DNA of 11,109 bases from NCBI GenBank assembly GCA_020348625.1, contig CP070752.1, positions 2,329,465 through 2,340,573 on the forward strand, read 5' to 3'. Made by a program: the position numbers and the translations under genes. The DNA comes from Deltaproteobacteria bacterium (GTDB lineage: Bacteria; Desulfobacterota; DSM-4660; Desulfatiglandales; B25-G16). The notes under the pieces are model-generated. The model did not search any database and was not told the DNA's origin. It saw only the letters and a list, made by a program, of their open reading frames with translations. Position 1 is the first letter of the stretch, and every line of letters begins with the position of its first letter. Positions 6,071 to 11,109 of the stretch are shown here, in pieces.

Positions 6071-7306
6071 TCATACTCTTGCCTCGTTGTGCATATACTT
6101 GTCTAAGCTGTCAACCAACACTTTCGCTGTCTCCGCATCCTCAAGGTTGCAATCTATTTCCTCGATTTCAAGGGGAACCCTGAGATTCTTCTTCAGTTCC
6201 TCTATAAAAACCCGGTCTTCACCGGGATCATAGAGGATACTCCCTTCTCTGTCTAAAGACGACCAGCCCCTCAAGGGAACCACCATCTTTATGGGGCCTT
6301 TGGCCTTGTTTATCTTCTCCGCATAAAGCCGGGCCCCAATCTTCATCTCATCCACCGGAAATCGGGCCATGGCCCTCATCTCGTCAATCTCAAGAACCTT
6401 TCCAGAGGCAATATACTTCTCCCTGTTAGTCCTGGTCGGGCCCGCACCTGTAATGTTTAAGCAGCAAGGGGCCCATACCTGGGGGATTCCCCTTTCAGCA
6501 GCGGCGTCAAGTCTTGCCATACCAGCAGGCCGATTTCCCTTGAACCGCTCTTCGATCAGTCCAGCAGGTACTATCTCTATGACGCCATCGAAGAACCCCT
6601 GGGATATCAGCCGATCCATGGCTTGATCACTGATACCTTGGGCATGAAATGGATATACGTGATATCCTTTCTCCGTGAGCAGCTGCTCTACATACTTGGC
6701 GCACTGATCTGAGAACCCCAGTTCGGTAATGGCAATAGATGGGTACGGGAGCCTCAATGATGTGTAATCATAAGCCTCCTCCACCATCCCCGAGATCGCG
6801 CCTGCCACCTGAGAAATGGCATTCTTAATGAGGTCATTCATGCCGGCAATTTCCATAATGAGCTGCATTATGATAAGGTCAGTGGCACCGAACCATCTTC
6901 CTACATAGACCGTCTGAGCAGCGGGGACGCCGATGACCTTAGGTATCCCAAAGGGCAATTTTGACATCACCTGTGATGCAATCAAGGCAATGGTGCCCCC
7001 TCCCAGTGATACAATACCGTGGAGTTGCCCTTGTGAAAGGAGGTCTAACGCCTTTTGCTGCCCACCAAAACTCATTGCGTTCGTAATGGTGAGCCTGTCT
7101 TTCGAGGCCCAAATCTCCTCTATATCCTTACCTGCCAGACCTGCAATTTCTTTCGGGGTGATGTTTGCCTGATAGGAAGGCTGCCCTCCCATGCTGATAT
7201 CCATGAGGATCGCCTCATGCCCTCGAGACTCAATCCGCTCCTTCAGAAGCCGCAACTGATCACCCTTGGTGTCAACAGTGCCGATGATGACAATCTTCTT
7301 CTTCAT
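6071..7306 (-). CDS. Tm-1-like ATP-binding domain protein (UPF0261 family)
   Basis: This is a 411-residue cytosolic protein, full length for UPF0261. The N-terminal half begins KIVIIGTVDTKGDQLRLLKE, with the hallmark GTVDTKG (residues 9-15), a Gly-rich LGGGT (101-105) and GVPAAQTVYVGRWFGATDL (126-144). The C-terminal half has YPFHAQGISDQAMDRLI (218-234), EIVPAGL (244-250) and the late motif PLRGWSSLDREGS (344-356). The family is named after the tomato Tm-1 resistance protein, whose N-terminal domain binds ATP. The bacterial reaction is not established, although relatives are often encoded beside PEP-hydrolase-like or UroD-like genes. The ATG at 7306 has AAGGA 6 bases upstream. The gene lies 77 bp after the ligase and 83 bp before the UroD-like gene, suggesting a shared operon. 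Confidence 0.9.
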   Translation of the reverse strand: MKKKIVIIGTVDTKGDQLRLLKERIESRGHEAILMDISMGGQPSYQANITPKEIAGLAGKDIEEIWASKDRLTITNAMSFGGQQKALDLLSQGQLHGIVSLGGGTIALIASQVMSKLPFGIPKVIGVPAAQTVYVGRWFGATDLIIMQLIMEIAGMNDLIKNAISQVAGAISGMVEEAYDYTSLRLPYPSIAITELGFSDQCAKYVEQLLTEKGYHVYPFHAQGISDQAMDRLISQGFFDGVIEIVPAGLIEERFKGNRPAGMARLDAAAERGIPQVWAPCCLNITGAGPTRTNREKYIASGKVLEIDEMRAMARFPVDEMKIGARLYAEKINKAKGPIKMVVPLRGWSSLDREGSILYDPGEDRVFIEELKKNLRVPLEIEEIDCNLEDAETAKVLVDSLDKYMHNEARV

Positions 7307-7365
7307 CTACGTTCCTTATCCAAATGATGGCAATAGTCTCTTCGTATATCGCCTTTTTGACAGGA

Positions 7366-7377
7366 ATGCTGCAGCAT
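7366..7377. repeat. Perfect 12-bp palindrome after the ligase gene
   Basis: ATGCTGCAGCAT is self-complementary over all 12 bases and starts 7 bp past the ligase stop codon, in the gap before the Tm-1-like gene. It could be a small operator or a chance palindrome. With no spacer it would make a poor RNA hairpin. Confidence 0.25.
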
Positions 7378-7383
7378 CGGGGG

Positions 7384-8979
7384 CTACCGAGCGATTTTGA
7401 TCCCTGCCTTTTCTCGATCCCAGGTGTCTTTCGTAATGCCAGCCTCCCGCAAGCGATATTTCTCAATCCGGTTGGTCGGGGTCTTGGGAAGTTCGGGGAC
7501 AAACTCCAGATACCGAGGAACGGCGAAATAGGCCATCCTCTCATCACAGTGTTTAATCAAATCCTCTGGGGGCAAGGTCTCACCAGGTTTAAGTACGACA
7601 TTTGCCTTAACCTCATCCTCACCAAGCTCTGAGGGGACGGCAAAAACGGCGGACTCCAAGACCTTGGGATGCGTGTTGATGACCTTCTCCACCTCGAACG
7701 AGGAAATATTTTCGCCTCGTCGACGAAGAGCGTCTTTTTTTCGGTCAACAAAATAAAAGAATCCGTCCTCGTCTTTCTTGGCGTAATCTCCTGTATGGAA
7801 CCAGAGATTACGATATGATTCAAGGGTCTTTTCGGGCATCCTGTAATATTCTGTCATCATGATGTAGGGCTTTTTGGGCCGGACCACGATCTCACCGATT
7901 TCTCCGATCGCCACCTCCACATCATCGTCATCAACCAGTTGCACCTCAAAGAGGTCATCCAGCACCCTGCCGCAGGAACCGGTTCTCCTGTACTCTATGG
8001 CATCGTGAACGGCTAGGCCTATTTCAGTCATCCCAAAACCCTCCAGGCAGATGAATCCGAAACGCTTTTCCAAATGCTCCATTACGTCTGTCGGACATGC
8101 CGCACCAAAGGCTATTCTGACCGGATTATCGGCGTCGTCTTCTCGAGGTTCTTGCTTGGCAAGTATGGTCATAACCGCCCCCAGATAGTTAAATTGAGTG
8201 GCTCCATACTTACGGATATCGTCCCAGAAGGTTGATGCACTGAACCGCTCGCTCAGCACCATTTGGGCATCAGATACCTGGGCTGCCAATGTGGTCATGA
8301 GCTGGGCATTGATATGAAAGAGGGGAAGAAAGGTGTACAGGATATCCTGTGAGTTGGCATCACGGAGTTGGGCCACAAGCCTTCCAGTATGTACATAATA
8401 GTTATGGGGGCAGACGGCCCCTTTCGAAAGGCCGGTGGTTCCGGAAGTATAGATAATGGCAGCAGGATCTGCCGGGCTGATATCCACTTCAACTGGGTTC
8501 GAGGAGAATTTAAAAAAATCCTCGATGGGGGACACGGGAACAGGAAGTGACTTGGAGATCTCCTGTTCAACCTCACCAAAGCAGATGATCCGTTCCAGCT
8601 TTGGAAGGTTATCCTTAATGATTAGAAGCCTGTCTAAAAATGAGCTATCGATAACCAATAGTCTTGAATCCGAATTGTTGATGATATGTTGAAGAAGATC
8701 TCCCTTGTAGGCGGTATTAATGGGCACCTCCACAATCCCCAGCTTGGAAGAGCCAAACCATACATACAAATAGTTCGGGTGATTCTTCATCATTATGGCA
8801 ATCTTATCGTCCTTTTGAAGGCCCATGTCCTTAAAGCCATGAGCAAACTGGTTGGACAAGAGGTCTAATTGCTCATAGGTGACCTTTTCATCCTTAAAAT
8901 ACAAAAAGGTACGATCCTTATGAATACGTCCTTTTTCCTGAATAAGCGTACCCACTACATTTATTTCCTTGGCGGACAT
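7384..8979 (-). CDS. AMP-forming acyl-CoA ligase (CaiC/FadD-like)
   Basis: This 531-residue member of the ANL superfamily converts a carboxylic acid, ATP and CoA to an acyl-CoA through an acyl-adenylate, in the cytoplasm. Motifs are in the right order: the phosphate loop YTSGTTGLSKG (177-187), GFGMTE (314-319), the hinge Asp region TGD (396-398), RKKDALRRRGENIS (413-426) with the usual Arg and Asp, and a C-terminal PKTPTNRIEKYRLRE (498-512). In the last motif Arg stands where most relatives have the catalytic Lys of a GK pair, with a Lys three residues on. This pattern is compatible with crotonobetaine/carnitine-CoA ligase-like subgroups. The ATG at 8979 has a textbook AAGGAGG 6 bases upstream. 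The substrate is not deducible; the neighbouring TRAP importer suggests an imported organic acid. Confidence 0.92.
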   Translation of the reverse strand: MSAKEINVVGTLIQEKGRIHKDRTFLYFKDEKVTYEQLDLLSNQFAHGFKDMGLQKDDKIAIMMKNHPNYLYVWFGSSKLGIVEVPINTAYKGDLLQHIINNSDSRLLVIDSSFLDRLLIIKDNLPKLERIICFGEVEQEISKSLPVPVSPIEDFFKFSSNPVEVDISPADPAAIIYTSGTTGLSKGAVCPHNYYVHTGRLVAQLRDANSQDILYTFLPLFHINAQLMTTLAAQVSDAQMVLSERFSASTFWDDIRKYGATQFNYLGAVMTILAKQEPREDDADNPVRIAFGAACPTDVMEHLEKRFGFICLEGFGMTEIGLAVHDAIEYRRTGSCGRVLDDLFEVQLVDDDDVEVAIGEIGEIVVRPKKPYIMMTEYYRMPEKTLESYRNLWFHTGDYAKKDEDGFFYFVDRKKDALRRRGENISSFEVEKVINTHPKVLESAVFAVPSELGEDEVKANVVLKPGETLPPEDLIKHCDERMAYFAVPRYLEFVPELPKTPTNRIEKYRLREAGITKDTWDREKAGIKIAR

Positions 8980-8992
8980 AAGGCGCCTCCTT
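8974..8992 (-). promoter_or_regulatory. Strong Shine-Dalgarno of the acyl-CoA ligase
   Basis: AAGGAGG sits 6 bases before the ATG at 8979. This is a full-length match to the 16S rRNA anti-SD and the best ribosome-binding site in the window. It fixes the start and suggests high translation of the ligase. Confidence 0.7.
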
Positions 8993-9006
8993 ACTAATTA
9001 GAGCAT

Positions 9007-9025
9007 TTATAAGACTGGTTATAAG
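9007..9025. repeat. Direct repeat TTATAAG in the gap before the ligase
   Basis: TTATAAG occurs at 9007-9013 and again at 9019-9025, 12 bp apart, in the 71-bp gap between the DUF169 and ligase genes. Each core, TTATAA, is itself palindromic. It could be an AT-rich regulator site or an internal promoter element, but the evidence is only positional. Confidence 0.25.
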
Positions 9026-9050
9026 ATTTTTTGTTGCGTGTGAATACATT

Positions 9051-9833
9051 TCATTTGGAGCCCTCTATCATTGCCTTCCGTAGTTCAACATAGGGAGGGG
9101 GTAACTTGAACTCTAATTTGAGATAACCAGGGCTAATAGGATAACTCTGTCTTCCATCATGTGAGAGCTTTAATCCACTTGTGACTTCATCAAATCGGTT
9201 CCTGGGCATTGCAAATACCAATTCCCCATCACCAATCAGTGCCGCACGTCGTTCTCCATTACCGGGAACACCATACTTGCATTCCCCTTCAAGAATTGGT
9301 GCCACAATGGGAAGAAGACAACCGCCACTCCCCGATGACTTTGATGTTAAACTCTCACCAGATGCAAACACAGCAGCCTGTATCATGCGCATCACTTGAA
9401 CGCCACTCCCGTAAAATATAATTACGTCCGGATCAAAGTCTGCACTGAGTATCGGGGAAATCAGAATATAATTGAACCTTCCGAACTCAAATTTTGGTAC
9501 ATCCTCAGCAGTTTTTTTCTGGGCTTCCGCAGGCCGGTTCACAGGGGCAAGTGCATATTTACCGCTAAGATATTCTTCCGGCCTCACAAATCCCAACCCC
9601 GCCAGTGCTATGGGGCAGGACTGACTTTCCTTGTCGAGAACTATGGTCAAGCCCTCCTTGCGCCCCAGAGCAAGGGCCTGGCAAAGCGTGAAAGATGCCT
9701 TATAGTCTTGTAAGGGCCTCTTTGCATCCTGCGGAATCTCATCTGGGCTTTTCAGCATCTTAATAGCCAGTGGGTAGGTTTGGTGTTTCACGTATGTTGA
9801 CATTGCCTGATCTATGTTTGCCAGACTCACCAT
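9051..9833 (-). CDS. DUF169 family protein
   Basis: This 260-residue cytosolic protein belongs to the DUF169 family, found mainly in anaerobes including methanogens and sulfate reducers; no biochemical role is established. Recognisable parts are YPLAIKMLKSPDEIP (20-34), a paired-cysteine stretch CQALALGRKEGLTI (C51) and ESQSCPIALAGLGF (C73), a central FDPDVIIFYGSGVQVMRMIQAA (133-154), and GDGELVFAMPRNRF (201-214). Two further cysteines (C172, C185) lie in the central part, so metal or cofactor binding is possible but not shown. The ATG at 9833 is preferred because GGGGG lies 7 bases upstream. A GTG at 9863 would add ten residues but has no such site. It is 36 bp after the oxidoreductase stop, so the two are likely co-transcribed. 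Its role may be with the Fe-S oxidoreductase or in handling the ligase product; both are inference. Confidence 0.85.
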   Translation of the reverse strand: MVSLANIDQAMSTYVKHQTYPLAIKMLKSPDEIPQDAKRPLQDYKASFTLCQALALGRKEGLTIVLDKESQSCPIALAGLGFVRPEEYLSGKYALAPVNRPAEAQKKTAEDVPKFEFGRFNYILISPILSADFDPDVIIFYGSGVQVMRMIQAAVFASGESLTSKSSGSGGCLLPIVAPILEGECKYGVPGNGERRAALIGDGELVFAMPRNRFDEVTSGLKLSHDGRQSYPISPGYLKLEFKLPPPYVELRKAMIEGSK

Positions 9834-9869
9834 TTCGTATCCCCCTAGTGTTTGTAGTTGCACAATGGG

Positions 9870-11109
9870 TTACCCGCTCTTCTTTGCATCCAGGGTCTCC
9901 TTTATCTTAGGCAGGTTCAATCTTCTTCGTTTCTTTTTCTTTCTTATCTCGTCAGCAGCCGCAAAAATGGCATAATCCCTGTCAAGAACGGAATCCCCCC
10001 ACTTGTCATCATCCACTATTTCAAGGCGCGTGTAAGGCGGTTCCCACCACTTGTCTTTCGTGTTGATTCCCCTGCGACCCAAATCTCGACCTGGGCCGGT
10101 GAAACGCATCCACAGCGGAGGATACTGCAACATAACAGCCTTTCTCTCCATTTCAGCAGGACGATAATCCTCTCTTCCGGTTCCCGGCGAAAAATACCAG
10201 CGCTCCTTGCATGGGCCTATAGGCACCACAATAACCAAGGTGCAGCCCTCCATATACCCCATGCGCATGAAAGCGGTGGCAGGGATCATACCTACTCTGC
10301 TCTCTATATTCAATCTGTGTGCTGCTGCAGCGGCCCAATCGATACTGATCCCCAGTTCTATAGTCCTCCAGATACAGCTTGGTCCTTTCATGAGCCATCC
10401 CCAAGGTTCCCCGCCGGTCTCATTCAATCTGTTCTGACAGTTGATTACCGCCTCACGGCATGTCTTGAAACCGCAGGCTCCGCAGTCAAATCCCACTTGG
10501 TCGCATTTTAGACAGCGGGTTGTCTCAACCAGTGCTTCCTGTTCGGCAAGGCCAAGCTCGACCTCATCAAAGCCGGCCAATGCTTGCTCAACGGGCACGA
10601 GCTGTATTTGAGGCCTTTCAGGATCACCGCCCACTTGTCCTAATGCGTCCTCGGCAGGGGAAACCTCTAGGACCTGCTCAGGCGGAGCCAGTACCTCATC
10701 AATTATTCCCAAACCGCCCAAGTATTGGTCTATACTGGCTGCTGCCTTTCTGGCCCCGGCGATGGCCTCTATAACAGAAGCTGGGCCTGTCACTGCATCA
10801 CCACCTGAGAATACTCCCTCTCTATCGGTAGCATTGGTCTCAGGATCCACTTGAATCGTATTTTCCTTACCCAACGAAAGGCCAAAGGCGGAAGGCACCT
10901 CAGGCGATTGCCCTGTTGCAATAATCACCGTATCTGCGCGCATATCAAATTCGCTCCCTTCAACTGGCACTGGAAGGCTTCTGCCATCAACATCGGCAGG
11001 GCCTGGCGCTGTCCGTATGCATTCCAACCGGAGTTTATCGGTCTCTGACTTTATCTTGGAGATTGTGGCCTGAAATTCGATTGTTACCCCTTCGCGAAGC
11101 GCCTGCTCC
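9870..11109 (-). CDS. GltD-like NAD(P)/FAD oxidoreductase fused to DUF2148 ferredoxin domain, 5' truncated by the window
   Basis: The frame is open to the window edge, so the N-terminus is missing; 412 residues are visible. Residues 1-130 are the second half of a glutamate-synthase-small-subunit-like flavoprotein. EGVTIEF, then GRSLPVPVEGSEFDMRADTV and IIATGQSP (43-69), lead to the FAD-contacting VFSGGDAVTGPASVIEAIAG (99-118). After a linker come Cys-rich segments RCLKCD (198-203) and FDCGACGFKTC (207-217). A DUF2148-like domain follows: GPSCIWRTIELGISIDWAA, SRVGMIPATAFMRMG and VVPIGP (about 205-310). A 100-residue tail ends with KKKKRRR (390-396). Flavin-dependent NAD(P)H oxidation feeding Fe-S clusters is expected. 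The partner is unknown, and no large glutamate synthase subunit is seen. The TTG at 11027 is internal. Confidence 0.85.
   Translation of the reverse strand, partial: EQALREGVTIEFQATISKIKSETDKLRLECIRTAPGPADVDGRSLPVPVEGSEFDMRADTVIIATGQSPEVPSAFGLSLGKENTIQVDPETNATDREGVFSGGDAVTGPASVIEAIAGARKAAASIDQYLGGLGIIDEVLAPPEQVLEVSPAEDALGQVGGDPERPQIQLVPVEQALAGFDEVELGLAEQEALVETTRCLKCDQVGFDCGACGFKTCREAVINCQNRLNETGGEPWGWLMKGPSCIWRTIELGISIDWAAAAAHRLNIESRVGMIPATAFMRMGYMEGCTLVIVVPIGPCKERWYFSPGTGREDYRPAEMERKAVMLQYPPLWMRFTGPGRDLGRRGINTKDKWWEPPYTRLEIVDDDKWGDSVLDRDYAIFAAADEIRKKKKRRRLNLPKIKETLDAKKSG

Noticed and set aside
9858..10511. 217-residue plus-strand open frame
   Set aside because: It is antisense to the oxidoreductase/DUF2148 gene and has no domain or ribosome-binding site.

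Overview
The window reads like a piece of chromosome from an anaerobic bacterium, most likely a Desulfobacterota (deltaproteobacterial) or similar syntroph/sulfate-reducer type lineage. This is an inference. It rests on the mix of a LivF-type ATPase, a TAXI-type TRAP transporter with a fused 4TM/12TM permease, a UroD/MtaA-like protein, a Tm-1-like (UPF0261) protein, DUF169 and DUF2148 domains, and a CaiC-like acyl-CoA ligase. No rRNA, tRNA, CRISPR array or intact insertion sequence is visible.

Layout from left to right. Positions 1-341 (+) hold the C-terminal end of a branched-chain amino-acid ABC transporter ATPase (LivF). It converges, with a 33-bp gap, on a minus-strand TRAP transporter operon (375-3498). 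That operon encodes a TAXI-family periplasmic binding protein and a fused permease, and the permease frame is broken near 1430-1435. A perfect 12-bp hairpin sits between the two genes. Positions 3499-4736 carry no intact gene. They contain two inverted arrays of GGC-led heptamers with short terminal inverted repeats (3671-3772), a short plus-strand stretch resembling an IS6-type transposase core (4148-4195), and a decayed minus-strand coding remnant of about 135 codons (4304-4709) with one frameshift and two internal stops.

Positions 4737-11109 form a same-strand (minus) run of five genes, listed in transcription order. They are a GltD-like NAD(P)/FAD oxidoreductase fused to a DUF2148 iron-sulfur domain (5' end outside the window), a DUF169 protein, an AMP-forming acyl-CoA ligase, a Tm-1-like/UPF0261 protein, and a UroD/methyltransferase-like protein. 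Gaps are 36 to 83 bp and most starts have good Shine-Dalgarno sequences, so one operon is plausible. Near-palindromes lie in two of the gaps.

How the genes may work together (inference): the TRAP system would import an organic acid and the ligase would convert it to a CoA thioester. The flavin/Fe-S oxidoreductase, the UroD-like protein and the poorly characterised DUF169 and Tm-1-like proteins would act on it or on one-carbon/corrinoid chemistry. The substrate cannot be read from the sequence. The combination is the best candidate here for an undescribed catabolic module.
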